Assembly (NCBI GenBank): GCA_900176545.1
Contig: FWXP01000004.1
Location: forward strand, 62,001 to 126,000
Direction of reading: 5' to 3'
Length of the DNA: 64,000 nt
From: Oscillospiraceae bacterium
Lineage (GTDB): Bacteria; Bacillota; Clostridia; Saccharofermentanales; Saccharofermentanaceae
Below the pieces are notes generated by a model. It did not search any database. It saw nothing but the letters and a program-made list of their open reading frames with translations, and was not told the DNA's origin. A program made the position numbers and the translations under genes. Numbering within the stretch: the stretch's first letter is position 1; each line of letters opens with the position of its first letter. This document shows, piece by piece, positions 15,996 through 24,613 of the stretch.

Positions 15996-16793
15996 ATGTT
16001 TAATGAGTCTGATCTGACAACTGAAGATCTGGGCAGGAAGGGATTTACGCTGCTGCAGCTCAAGGACGGATTCCGCTTCGGCACCGACAGCGTGCTGTTG
16101 GCGTGGTTCGCGGCTTCCTTCATAAGGAAGGGTAATAACGGTGATAAGCGCTGCGAAATGCTGGAGCTTGGTTCCAACTGCGGAGCCGTGAGCCTCTGCG
16201 TTGCCGCAAGATACGATAATGCGTATATAGACGCGGTGGAGATAATGCCGGACGAATGCGAAGTCATGCGCATGAATATCAAGAATAACAACGTCGGTGA
16301 CCGCATGCGCGCCTTTAATGCGGACATCAGGGAACTTCCTTCTGAAGTTAAGCAGAAGCAATATGATGTTGTCTTCATGAATCCGCCCTTTTATTCCAGG
16401 AAGAACGGCCCTGCGGCAGGAAGATCCGAGGGAAGACTTAACGGCAGGTTCGAAGAGAACGGTGACTTAGACGACTTCATGGCAGTAGCAGCTTCCAGAG
16501 TCATACCTTCTTCAGGGCATATCGTAATGGTAATGCATGCGGACAGGTTAGGGGATGTGATGACATCCATGCAGAAGAATAATATAAAGCTTACCCGTCT
16601 TATGAATGTGCATCCTTTCGAGGACAGGAATGCTTCGATGATACTTGCCGCAGGTAAGAAAGGCGCTTCGGGGTCAGATGTTAAGATCCTGCCGCCGCTT
16701 ATTATAAGTAAGCGCATGGAAGATGGTGCTATAATCAATTCGGAAAAGATAAATGATATTTACGATAAGGAGCACACGGATTGCTTTATCTAG
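15996..16793 (+). CDS. tRNA1(Val) (adenine-N6)-methyltransferase-like protein (YfiC/TrmN6)
   Basis: A 265-residue class I SAM-dependent N6-adenine methyltransferase. The SAM site is LELGSNCGAVSLCVAAR (about residues 54-70) and the catalytic motif is FMNPPFYSRKNG (about residues 128-139). The N-terminal GFRFGTDSVLLAWFA is typical of YfiC/TrmN6, which methylates A37 of tRNA-Val in E. coli. It overlaps the start of rsmI by 13 bases, the same pair seen in Bacillus (yabB-yabC). The exact tRNA target here is inferred. Confidence 0.85.
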   Translation: MFNESDLTTEDLGRKGFTLLQLKDGFRFGTDSVLLAWFAASFIRKGNNGDKRCEMLELGSNCGAVSLCVAARYDNAYIDAVEIMPDECEVMRMNIKNNNVGDRMRAFNADIRELPSEVKQKQYDVVFMNPPFYSRKNGPAAGRSEGRLNGRFEENGDLDDFMAVAASRVIPSSGHIVMVMHADRLGDVMTSMQKNNIKLTRLMNVHPFEDRNASMILAAGKKGASGSDVKILPPLIISKRMEDGAIINSEKINDIYDKEHTDCFI

Positions 16794-17602
16794 TTGGAAC
16801 ACCTATAGGCAACATGGGAGATATGTCTTCAAGGGGAGTCGAGATCTTGAGCTCGGCTGATGTTATAGCCTGCGAGGATACGAGGAGAACGGGACTTCTG
16901 CTACAGCATTTTGGCATAGAAGGAAAGCTCTTCTCTTACCATGAGCACAATAAGGCGGCCAAAGGTCCCGTGCTCGTCAATATGATGAAGGAAGGCGCAG
17001 ACGTGGCTCTGGTGTCGGATGCGGGCATGCCTTCCATCAATGACCCGGGAGAGGACCTGGTCAAGCTCTGTATAGAAAATGATGTTGAAGTTACTGCGGT
17101 GCCGGGTCCTGTGGCGGCAATCACCGCACTCGTGCTCAGCGGTCTTGATACGACGAAGTTCCACTACGAAGGATTCCTTCCCTCTCAGGGAAGTCCCAGG
17201 AAGAAGAGGATAGAAGCTCTTCGCGCATATGATGAGACCGTGATAATATATGAAGCTCCCCATAGGCTTATGAAGCTTATAGACGAGCTTATAGAGGCGG
17301 GCTTCGGTTCCTGCCGCGCTTCTTTCTGCCGCGAACTTACCAAGAAATACGAGGAAGTCTTAAGGCTTAGCGTTAATGAGGCAAAGGAGCATTTCGAGAA
17401 GATCCCTCCCAAGGGAGAGTTCGTTATCTGCCTTGAAGGTTTGGGTGAAGTAAGCGAAGAGAAGAAAGTCGATCCGGATGAGCTCATACGACAGTTGGCA
17501 GCACAGGGATTACCGACAAAAAAGATAGCTTCAGAGGTCGCTGCGGCAACAGGTTTGAGCAAAAAAGAAATGTACGAACGCGCTCTTCATCTGTTACAAT
17601 AA
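16781..17602 (+). CDS. rsmI: 16S rRNA (cytidine1402-2'-O)-methyltransferase
   Basis: Methylates the ribose of C1402 in the decoding centre of the 30S subunit. The 273-residue protein shows LYLVGTPIGNMGDMSSR at the N-terminus, ACEDTRRTGLLLQHF, SDAGMPSINDPGEDL and GPVAAITALVLSGL, all landmarks of this SAM-dependent family. It starts with TTG at 16781, which overlaps the trmN-like gene; AAGGAG lies 10 bases upstream. No better ATG keeps the N-terminal motif. Confidence 0.94.
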   Translation: MLYLVGTPIGNMGDMSSRGVEILSSADVIACEDTRRTGLLLQHFGIEGKLFSYHEHNKAAKGPVLVNMMKEGADVALVSDAGMPSINDPGEDLVKLCIENDVEVTAVPGPVAAITALVLSGLDTTKFHYEGFLPSQGSPRKKRIEALRAYDETVIIYEAPHRLMKLIDELIEAGFGSCRASFCRELTKKYEEVLRLSVNEAKEHFEKIPPKGEFVICLEGLGEVSEEKKVDPDELIRQLAAQGLPTKKIASEVAAATGLSKKEMYERALHLLQ

Positions 17603-17632
17603 ATCAAGTTTAGTTGATTGGAAGTGACAAAG

Positions 17633-20095
17633 GTGGAGCGGTTCTCAAGAGATGATCTTCTGGCGTATATAGACTCCCTTACCATAGGTGAGCTCAGATA
17701 TATCGTGGACAGAACGGTCCTTTGTAAGTTCCTGATAAATCCCTGGGATAAGAGGATAATGTTCGACGATAAGATGCAGGCCGTGATCGGTCCTGCTGCT
17801 ACAGAGGACATGCTCCTTACCCAGTTCTTCCAGTATATTCCCGAAGATGACAGGCAGTATGTGACGTCGCTTTACGATAATACGATCAGCGATCTTCTTA
17901 CGGGAGACAGCGAGAGCGCGCAGATAAGCCATTCGATCAAGAAGAACGAATTCGATTCCATTACGGTCGATGTCTGCCTTCAGGTCGTAAAGCTCGATCA
18001 GACCAGATATGTGGCCGGATTCATGGAAGATAAGTCCATGAGCATGTATGAGAAGTCTTTCTCACAGCTCTTCGGAGAGGGTCTCAATTCCTATCTCTTT
18101 ACATACGATATCGCTAATGACACATGCTATGTAAGTGATCGCTTCGTACATGAGTTCGACCTTAAGTCCAATGTGGTGGAGTCCTTCTCCAGGTGCTACA
18201 AGGACTATATTCATCCTGATGACACGGATAAGCTTCATGAGGCTTTCGTTCAGTTCATTACTACGCATCTCATAGATCCCGATATGGAGATCAGGTTCCT
18301 TGCTCCCGGAAGGGGAGAGCTGATCCTTCGTGTCGAGGGTTTCTCGGATGCGGGACCATCAGGAAAGTTCGGAGGGGAGACCAGATATATATCGGGTGCT
18401 TTCTCGGATGTTACTTCATATGTTCAGGATGACTTCCTGAGGACAAATCTCATCGAAGGTACGGGTGCCATAACGTTCTATGCCGACCTTGATTCCGAGA
18501 TGCTCTACATCTCGGAGAACATAAAAGAGATATTCCCCGAGGCTCCTACTCAGGTGGAAGGGGACTTCGTCGAAGTCCTTGCTTCCAAGATAGTTACCGA
18601 GGATCGTGACAGGTTCGTTGTAGCCCTCAGAAGGTGTATGAGCGAGATAGGGACGAAGTTTGCCATAGAGGTAAGATTTTTAAGATCCGACGGAAGCATC
18701 GTATGGGTAGCGTGCCGCGGAAAGTCTATTGAAGATAAGATACAGCACAAGAAGATAATCGTAGGCATGACCTTCGATCTTAATAAGCTCAATGAAGTCA
18801 AGGAGACGGTGGAGAAGTCGGATGCTTCTCATGCTCTTACCAATCTTCCTGCCAGAGAGAGGCTCGGTAAGGATCTTGAAGAGCTCATAAGGAGCAAGGA
18901 TACATTATCTGCTGCAGTGATACTGGCGGATATAAATGAGTTCCATTCCTATAACGACAGATACGGAAGAAGCGCCGGCGATGCGATAATCGTGGCTTTC
19001 GCTGATCTTCTGAAGAAGACTGTTCCGGCAGATGCCTTCGTATATCATGTGAGCATAGACAGCTTTGCTATTCTTTGGCCCGATGCTTCCCAGAAGAACG
19101 TTACGGAATATATGTCCGAGCTTCAGGAGTATTCGGCGGCTCCGCTGCATACCGAAGAAGGAGACTTCTTCCTTACATGGGGTCTGTCCGCATCCTTCTA
19201 TCCTACGGGATCTACCGTAGATGAGATAATGACCAATGCGGAGATCGCTCTTCACAAGGTTAAGCAGGAGAAGAAGCTCAAGTATGCCATCTATTCTCCC
19301 GTAGATCTTCATGAGCTCAAGGAGAGAGTAGACTTCGAGCTTACGATCAACAGATGTATCCGTAATAACATGGAGAATTTTCAGCTCTATTATCAGCCGC
19401 TTACGGACGTTAAGACAGGCGATCTCGTAGGTGCCGAGGCGCTCCTTCGCTGGCAGGCTCCGGGAGGAGAACTTGAGAATCCCGAGAAGATAGTAGCTGC
19501 TCTGGAGTCCACCGATCAGATGGATGCAGTAGGCGATTGGATATTGAACGAAGCTGTTAAGCAGGTGGCCAAGTGGAGGTCCAAGGGCGTTCCCGAGGAT
19601 TTCTATGTGCATATAAATGCTACGGCTGATGATCTTATCCGCAAGAATTATGTGGATTCCGTCAAGGAGGTCCTGGACAGGTACAATGTTCCGCCCAAGA
19701 ATATCCTCATAGAGCTTACGGAGACATCCCTCATGAAGAATATGGCTATGTGCCGCAAGAACATCAATAAGCTCCATAAGGCAGGCATAAGGACTGCTCT
19801 GGACGACTTCGGTTCCGGCTATTCATCCTTCAATTACTTAAAGGAACTTCCCGTAGACGAGATAAAGATCGACAAGACCTTCGTTGACGATATGGATACG
19901 GAGGAGTTCAACAGGTCCTTCATATCCGCTATGACGATGCTGGCGCACTCCATCGGTAAGGGTGTTGTAGTCGAGGGAGTAGAGAGCGAGAGCCAGGCGG
20001 ATACCTTGAAGGAGATGGGTGCCGATATCTTCCAGGGATATCTCTTCGGTAAGCCCATGTCCGTCTTTGCCTTCTGGAATAAGTACTTTTCTTGA
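17633..20095 (+). CDS. PAS-GGDEF-EAL protein, probable cyclic-di-GMP phosphodiesterase
   Basis: An ~820-residue cytosolic signalling protein; no membrane segment is seen. Domains in order: a divergent N-terminal PAS-like region (to about 140), two further PAS-like regions (about 145-265 and 270-385, the latter ending DGSIVWVACRGKSIED), GGDEF (about 395-545) and EAL (about 570-815). The GGDEF signature has become SIDSF, so cyclase activity is unlikely. The EAL domain keeps GAEALLRW, IELTET, LDDFGSGYSS, DEIKIDKTFV and VVEGVES, so it should hydrolyse cyclic-di-GMP. The start is GTG at 17633 or TTG at 17618; GGAAG lies between them and favours the GTG. Confidence 0.9.
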   Translation: MERFSRDDLLAYIDSLTIGELRYIVDRTVLCKFLINPWDKRIMFDDKMQAVIGPAATEDMLLTQFFQYIPEDDRQYVTSLYDNTISDLLTGDSESAQISHSIKKNEFDSITVDVCLQVVKLDQTRYVAGFMEDKSMSMYEKSFSQLFGEGLNSYLFTYDIANDTCYVSDRFVHEFDLKSNVVESFSRCYKDYIHPDDTDKLHEAFVQFITTHLIDPDMEIRFLAPGRGELILRVEGFSDAGPSGKFGGETRYISGAFSDVTSYVQDDFLRTNLIEGTGAITFYADLDSEMLYISENIKEIFPEAPTQVEGDFVEVLASKIVTEDRDRFVVALRRCMSEIGTKFAIEVRFLRSDGSIVWVACRGKSIEDKIQHKKIIVGMTFDLNKLNEVKETVEKSDASHALTNLPARERLGKDLEELIRSKDTLSAAVILADINEFHSYNDRYGRSAGDAIIVAFADLLKKTVPADAFVYHVSIDSFAILWPDASQKNVTEYMSELQEYSAAPLHTEEGDFFLTWGLSASFYPTGSTVDEIMTNAEIALHKVKQEKKLKYAIYSPVDLHELKERVDFELTINRCIRNNMENFQLYYQPLTDVKTGDLVGAEALLRWQAPGGELENPEKIVAALESTDQMDAVGDWILNEAVKQVAKWRSKGVPEDFYVHINATADDLIRKNYVDSVKEVLDRYNVPPKNILIELTETSLMKNMAMCRKNINKLHKAGIRTALDDFGSGYSSFNYLKELPVDEIKIDKTFVDDMDTEEFNRSFISAMTMLAHSIGKGVVVEGVESESQADTLKEMGADIFQGYLFGKPMSVFAFWNKYFS

Positions 20096-20120
20096 ATTAT
20101 AAGCCTCGAGTAATTATAAT
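20093..20120 (+). promoter_or_regulatory. Promoter of metG
   Basis: TTGAAT (20093-20098) and TATAAT (20115-20120) are spaced by 16 bases; the -35 overlaps the stop codon of the EAL gene. A second AATTATAATT copy lies at about 20131-20140. Confidence 0.65.
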
Positions 20121-20155
20121 TAATAAGTTCAATTATAATTCTTTAGGAGGCTCAT

Positions 20156-22090
20156 ATGTCTGAGAAGAAACCTTTTTACATCACGACGCCCATCTATTAT
20201 CCTTCGGGCAACCCTCACATCGGTCACTGCTATACGACGCTCGCATGCGACGTTGTTGCCAGGATGAAGCGAATGCAGGGCTATGATGTAATGTTCCTTA
20301 CCGGTACTGATGAGCATGGTCAGAAGATCGAGAAGAAGGCCGCAGAGGCAGGCGTTACACCCAAGGAATACGTAGACGAGATCGTTGAGACATTTAAGAA
20401 GCTCTGGTCTACCTTGGGTATCTCCTACGATCGTTATATCAGAACTACAGACGATTACCATATCGAATCCGTACAGAAGATCTTCAAGAAGCTCTACGAT
20501 ACGGGTTATATCTATAAGAGTGAGTACAAGGGTAAGTACTGTACACCCTGTGAGTCTTTCTGGACAGAGAGCCAGCTGGTTGACGGTAAGTGTCCCGACT
20601 GCGGCCGTGAGGTAACGGACGCATCCGAGGAAGCTTATTTCTTCAAGCTCTCCCAGTTCGCTCCCAAGCTCAAGGAGCTGCTCCTTGACGAGGAGAAGGA
20701 TTTCCTTAATCCCAAGTCAAGAGTAAATGAGATGATCAATAACTTCATCGAGCCCGGTCTTCAGGATCTCTGCGTATCAAGAACGAGCTTTACATGGGGT
20801 GTTCCCGTAGACTTCGATGAAGGTCACATCGTATACGTATGGATCGATGCGCTCTCCAACTATATCACCGCACTGGGCTATATGAACGAGAAGTACGACG
20901 ACTATGAGAAGTACTGGCCCGCAGATATGCACGTTATGGCTAAGGAGATCATAAGATTCCATACCCTTATCTGGCCCGCAATCCTTATGGCATTGGGCGA
21001 GCCTCTTCCTAAGAAGGTGTACGGTCACGGATGGATCACTTTCGGTAATTCCAATGCGAAGATGAGTAAGTCCACGGGTAACGTTATCGATCCTTTCGTA
21101 CTCTGTGAGAGATACGGCGTAGATGCACTTCGTTACCATCTTCTCCGCGAGATGCCTTTCGGCGCGGATGCTCCTTATACAAATGAGATGATGTTCAACA
21201 GGATCAACAGCGATCTTGCCAACGACCTTGGTAATCTTGTTTCCAGAACGGTTGCCATGGCTATCAAGTACTTTGACGGTACTCTTCCCGTCGACAAGGA
21301 ATTCAACGATTCCGATGAGGATCTCCTTAAGATGACGGACGAGCTTCCTTCTTACGTATCCGAGAACTTCGAATCACTTCATATCTCCGATGCTCTCGAG
21401 AAGATCTTCAGGGTCATCGCAAGAGCAAATAAGTACATCGATGAGAACGAGCCCTGGGTGCTCGCAAAGGATGAGGCTAAGAAGCCCAGGCTCGCAGCTG
21501 TCCTTTATAACCTCCTGGATACCATAAGGAGATGTTCTATCCTCCTGTCCCCCGTAATGCCTCACATCGTACCTGAGATCTACGAGCAGATCGGTGCATG
21601 CGAGTGCTGTACCACATGGGAGAAGGCGTCTGAGAGACATGCTCTCAAGGCCGATGTAACAGTCAAGAAGGGAAGAGTACTCTTCCCCAGGATCGATATC
21701 GAGAAGGAGATCGCAGAGCTTGATGCAATGGCTCCCAAGAAGGATCTTCCCGAAGAGCCCTTAAAGCCCCTTACAAAGTTCGATAATTTCGCAGCGCTCG
21801 ACCTTCGTGCGGTAAAGGTCCTTTCCTGTGAGAAGGTAAAGAAGTCCGATAAGCTCCTCCTGTTCAAGGTGGACGACGGCTTCGGTGAGAGACAGGTACT
21901 CTCGGGTATCGCTCAGTTCTATAAGCCCGAAGACCTTATAGGCAAGACCCTTGCGATGATAGTTAACCTCGAGCCCCGTAAGATGATGGGCTATGAGAGC
22001 AACGGTATGATCATGTCCGTAAGGGACGGCGACAGGTTCAGGGTCGTTGAGTTCGGAGACGACATCAAGCCCGGAGCAGACATCTCCTGA
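20156..22090 (+). CDS. metG: Methionyl-tRNA synthetase
   Basis: Charges tRNA-Met. The 644-residue protein has the class I HIGH motif NPHIGHCYTT (about residues 19-28), a zinc knuckle YCTPCESFW...GKCPDCGRE, and the second ATP motif KMSKSTGN (about residues 302-309). The C-terminal ~100 residues (FDNFAALDLRAVKVLS...VNLEPRKMMGYESNGM) form the OB-fold tRNA-binding domain that dimerises bacterial MetG. AGGAGG precedes the ATG. The stop overlaps the tatD start (TGATG), giving a metG-tatD operon as in Bacillus. Confidence 0.97.
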   Translation: MSEKKPFYITTPIYYPSGNPHIGHCYTTLACDVVARMKRMQGYDVMFLTGTDEHGQKIEKKAAEAGVTPKEYVDEIVETFKKLWSTLGISYDRYIRTTDDYHIESVQKIFKKLYDTGYIYKSEYKGKYCTPCESFWTESQLVDGKCPDCGREVTDASEEAYFFKLSQFAPKLKELLLDEEKDFLNPKSRVNEMINNFIEPGLQDLCVSRTSFTWGVPVDFDEGHIVYVWIDALSNYITALGYMNEKYDDYEKYWPADMHVMAKEIIRFHTLIWPAILMALGEPLPKKVYGHGWITFGNSNAKMSKSTGNVIDPFVLCERYGVDALRYHLLREMPFGADAPYTNEMMFNRINSDLANDLGNLVSRTVAMAIKYFDGTLPVDKEFNDSDEDLLKMTDELPSYVSENFESLHISDALEKIFRVIARANKYIDENEPWVLAKDEAKKPRLAAVLYNLLDTIRRCSILLSPVMPHIVPEIYEQIGACECCTTWEKASERHALKADVTVKKGRVLFPRIDIEKEIAELDAMAPKKDLPEEPLKPLTKFDNFAALDLRAVKVLSCEKVKKSDKLLLFKVDDGFGERQVLSGIAQFYKPEDLIGKTLAMIVNLEPRKMMGYESNGMIMSVRDGDRFRVVEFGDDIKPGADIS

Positions 22091-22944
22091 TGAAAGATCC
22101 TATAAGGTACATCAATAGCGGATACAGATTCTTCGACACGCACGCTCATCTTTATGATGAGCGTTTTGCGCAAGAAGGGATCAGACCTGAGGATATCCTG
22201 CGAAATGCTTCCGATGCGGGTGTGCAGCGAATCCTTATACCTGCCGATAGCCTTGAGACATCTCTTAGTGCAGTCTCGTTTGTGAAGGCGTATGACGGCT
22301 GCAGCGGCGTTGCGCTCTACTGCTCTGTCGGTGTTCATCCGCACGAAGCGTCTTCCTGGAACGACGACGTGCGTGACGGGCTCCTGGAGCTTATTAGGGA
22401 TAGGACAGCCAATAAGATACGTGCTATAGGAGAGATAGGCCTTGATTATCATTATGACTTCTCTCCCCGCGATGTTCAGCGAAAGGTCTTTGAGGAGCAG
22501 CTCCTGATGGCCTATGAGCTCGATATGCCTATCATCCTGCATGAGAGGGAAGCCGCGGGTGATTCCATGGATATCTTAAGGCGCCTTTATAAGGCGGGTA
22601 AGCTTCGCGGCAATGTCGGTGTATGTCATTGCTGTTCCGCGTCACCTGAGATCGCCATGGAGCTTGTCAGGATGGGATTCTATATAGGATTTGACGGCCC
22701 CATTACTTTCAAGAATAATAAGAATACACCTGCTGTATGCGCCTCTGTGCCCCTTGAGAGGATCGTAATAGAGACGGACAGCCCCTATCTTACTCCGGTG
22801 CCCGACAGGGGCCTTATAAACGAACCGTGCTATGTGCCTTTCGTTCTGGAGAAGATAGCACAGATAAAAGAGATCACTACAGGGGAGGCGGCCGATGCCG
22901 TTATGCGCAATTCGCTCTCGCTGTATGAGATAACGGAGGGATAA
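22090..22944 (+). CDS. tatD: TatD-family metal-dependent DNase
   Basis: A 3'-5' DNA exonuclease family of the amidohydrolase superfamily. The 284-residue protein shows metal ligands in FFDTHAHLYDERF (about residues 15-27), IGEIGLDYHYDFS, ILHEREAAGDS, VCHCCSASPE and IETDSPYLTPVP. It overlaps metG by one base. An N-terminal stretch of ~14 residues precedes the usual start of the family. A small membrane-anchored protein follows after 1 base. Confidence 0.93.
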   Translation: MKDPIRYINSGYRFFDTHAHLYDERFAQEGIRPEDILRNASDAGVQRILIPADSLETSLSAVSFVKAYDGCSGVALYCSVGVHPHEASSWNDDVRDGLLELIRDRTANKIRAIGEIGLDYHYDFSPRDVQRKVFEEQLLMAYELDMPIILHEREAAGDSMDILRRLYKAGKLRGNVGVCHCCSASPEIAMELVRMGFYIGFDGPITFKNNKNTPAVCASVPLERIVIETDSPYLTPVPDRGLINEPCYVPFVLEKIAQIKEITTGEAADAVMRNSLSLYEITEG

Positions 22945-22945
22945 T

Positions 22946-23404
22946 ATGAAAAAACGTGTGATAATTCTTATCGTGATCCTGGTGCTCGTCATAGGCGCCA
23001 CTGTAGGCGGATTCATGTATGACAGGAGCGATCGTCTTATCGCCAGGACTACCGGCATCATGTTCGAGGAAGGATATGATATCGTGACGATCCAAAAGCA
23101 CGGCTTTCTATTCAGGAGAACAGGGTATGAAGCTAAGGTAAGAGTCCCGCACGATGATCCCATGACGGTAATAGATGCTATCTATGAGATGTACGACGCA
23201 GAAGGTGCATTCCTTACTTATGCGGAATACTACGCGCTGTCCAATCAGCTCTTTGCAGGAGAGAGCCTTGTTCCCAAGGTAGAATCCGGCACGAATGTGT
23301 GGACTTGCGGTATTGAATTCGACGATAAGCAGAACTTGTATTTCGTTCTCGTTTCCGAGGATCCTCAGAACGCATACCTCTATATCTACTACTCCAGATA
23401 CTGA
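22946..23404 (+). CDS. Small membrane-anchored protein of unknown function
   Basis: I do not recognise a family. The 152-residue protein starts MKKRVIILIVILVLVIGATVG, a signal anchor, followed by about 125 residues that would be outside the membrane, rich in Tyr and acidic residues. GGAGGG lies before the ATG, which follows the tatD stop by one base, so it is the last gene of the metG-tatD operon. The A/T-rich stretch after it leads into the tRNA promoter. Confidence 0.7.
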   Translation: MKKRVIILIVILVLVIGATVGGFMYDRSDRLIARTTGIMFEEGYDIVTIQKHGFLFRRTGYEAKVRVPHDDPMTVIDAIYEMYDAEGAFLTYAEYYALSNQLFAGESLVPKVESGTNVWTCGIEFDDKQNLYFVLVSEDPQNAYLYIYYSRY

Positions 23405-23440
23405 TATAAAAATATATTTTTAAAATAAAGAAAAAAGTTG

Positions 23441-23470
23441 TTGACAGGAGACCGCCCTAGCGTGTATACT
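23441..23470 (+). promoter_or_regulatory. Promoter of the tRNA operon
   Basis: TTGACA (23441-23446), identical to consensus, and TATACT (23465-23470) are spaced by 18 bases, 40 bases before the first tRNA. Confidence 0.85.
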
Positions 23471-23510
23471 CTCTTTGCGCTTGAGGAAAGCGCACCAGCG
23501 AATAACACAT

Positions 23511-23586
23511 GGAAGCTTAGCTCAGCTGGGAGAGCATCTGCCTTACAAGCAGAGGGTCACAGGTTCGAGCCCTGTAGTTTCCACCA
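23511..23586 (+). tRNA. tRNA-Val (TAC)
   Basis: The acceptor GGAAGCT pairs with AGTTTCC. The anticodon arm TCTGC-CTTACAA-GCAGA gives TAC. The T arm ACAGG-TTCGAGC-CCTGT is perfect, and CCA is encoded. First of three tRNAs in one transcript. Confidence 0.95.
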
Positions 23587-23591
23587 CAGAC

Positions 23592-23668
23592 GGCGCAGTA
23601 GTTCAGCTGGTTAGAATGCCAGCCTGTCACGCTGGAGGTCGAGGGTTCGAGCCCCTTCTGCGTCGCCA
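23592..23668 (+). tRNA. tRNA-Asp (GTC)
   Basis: The acceptor GGCGCAG pairs with CTGCGTC. The anticodon arm CCAGC-CTGTCAC-GCTGG gives GTC. CCA is encoded, and the gene lies 5 bases after tRNA-Val. Confidence 0.95.
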
Positions 23669-23671
23669 CAC

Positions 23672-23697
23672 TTAACCGGTTCGAGAGAACCGGTTAA
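23672..23697 (+). repeat. Perfect inverted repeat between tRNA-Asp and tRNA-Phe
   Basis: TTAACCGGTT-CGAGAG-AACCGGTTAA is a 10-bp perfect stem with a 6-base loop. No T-run follows, so it is more likely a processing or stabilising hairpin, or a weak terminator, than a full terminator. Confidence 0.75.
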
Positions 23698-23702
23698 TGT
23701 TT

Positions 23703-23778
23703 GCCCAGATAGCTCAGTCGGTAGAGCAGGGGACTGAAAATCCCCGTGTCGGCAGTTCGATTCTGTCTCTGGGCACCA
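23703..23778 (+). tRNA. tRNA-Phe (GAA)
   Basis: The acceptor GCCCAGA pairs with TCTGGGC. The anticodon arm GGGGA-CTGAAAA-TCCCC gives GAA, and CCA is encoded. Last tRNA of the operon. Confidence 0.95.
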
Positions 23779-23780
23779 CA

Positions 23781-23813
23781 AGAAGTCATTCGGTAACGGA
23801 TGACTTCTTTTTT
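23781..23813 (+). terminator. Terminator of the tRNA operon
   Basis: AGAAGTCATTCG-GTAA-CGGATGACTTCT forms a stem with one G-T pair, followed by a run of T. It starts 3 bases after the tRNA-Phe CCA. Confidence 0.92.
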
Positions 23814-23927
23814 GTTGTTTTTGGAAACCCGTCGTAGCTTTGACGGGACCTCCTGTTTTCAAAGTATGTGTTATACTCCCTTTGTACTTTAGTAGGATGC
23901 ATCTGGTGAGGACAGGGGGTGCGTTTT

Positions 23928-24611
23928 ATGTGGAAGGGCACTAAGTGCGATCCTTATAAGATCACGTTCCTTAGCAGGAACAGCCATGACAGGCTCGTCA
24001 GGAAGTTATTCCTGTTCCTCATTGTGCTGTTCGTTATAGCTCCTCTGATAGCAGCATCTGGCTTCTTTATATATATGCATTACAACCTGGGAGTTCTGTC
24101 CTTTGTTCTCTTTTGGGGGCTTATTCCGATCATCATAAATGTATATAACCGCTATCTCAATAATGAGGTGTACAGGATCCGCGACTGTAAGAGATTCTTT
24201 CATATGGCACCCGTTATGGATACGTCGGTCATGGACGCCTGGTACAAGGACGGAGGCATAGTGATCAATAATTTCGAAGGTAAGTTCCTGGACCTTTTCT
24301 ATAACTGGCTTCGAGATACAGGCATTCTCAAGGAGGCTGACGTTACTTTGTATACATTTACAAGAGATCAGTTCATGAATAAGTACTCTTTCCACGACGG
24401 TTCCCGTATAAGGGGTGATAAGTTCGCAATGCTGCCTATAAAGGATACAAAGATCAACATGAATATGCTCATGAACCTGCGGGAGGGCTACGGCTATTTC
24501 TACAGATATACGGATTTTAATTCCATGGTAAACGGTACTTACAGCATGCGTGATATAGGTCTGCAGCACAGGTTCAAGGATCAGATAGAAAACTTTATCT
24601 CCTACGGCTGA
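23928..24611 (+). CDS. Membrane protein of unknown function
   Basis: I do not recognise a family. The 227-residue protein has two N-terminal membrane segments (LFLFLIVLFVIAPLIAASGFF and LGVLSFVLFWGLIPIIINV, about residues 27-75). A soluble cytosolic-type C-terminal domain of ~150 residues follows, with aromatic-rich stretches such as EGYGYFYRYTDF. The start at ATG 23928 is chosen because GGGGG lies 9 bases upstream; a GTG at 23919 would overlap it. The 3' end is 2 bp from a convergent membrane-protein gene. Confidence 0.6.
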   Translation: MWKGTKCDPYKITFLSRNSHDRLVRKLFLFLIVLFVIAPLIAASGFFIYMHYNLGVLSFVLFWGLIPIIINVYNRYLNNEVYRIRDCKRFFHMAPVMDTSVMDAWYKDGGIVINNFEGKFLDLFYNWLRDTGILKEADVTLYTFTRDQFMNKYSFHDGSRIRGDKFAMLPIKDTKINMNMLMNLREGYGYFYRYTDFNSMVNGTYSMRDIGLQHRFKDQIENFISYG

Positions 24612-24613
24612 TA

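Noticed and set aside
20102-20152. AGCCTC before metG can pair with GAGGCT of its ribosome binding site, suggesting a hidden-RBS switch.
   Set aside because: A good promoter (20093-20120) places the AGCCTC inside the spacer, upstream of the transcription start, so it would not be in the metG mRNA.
23475-23675. Open frames running through the tRNA cluster on both strands.
   Set aside because: They coincide with tRNA-Val and tRNA-Asp, whose structures are complete; the frames are by-products.
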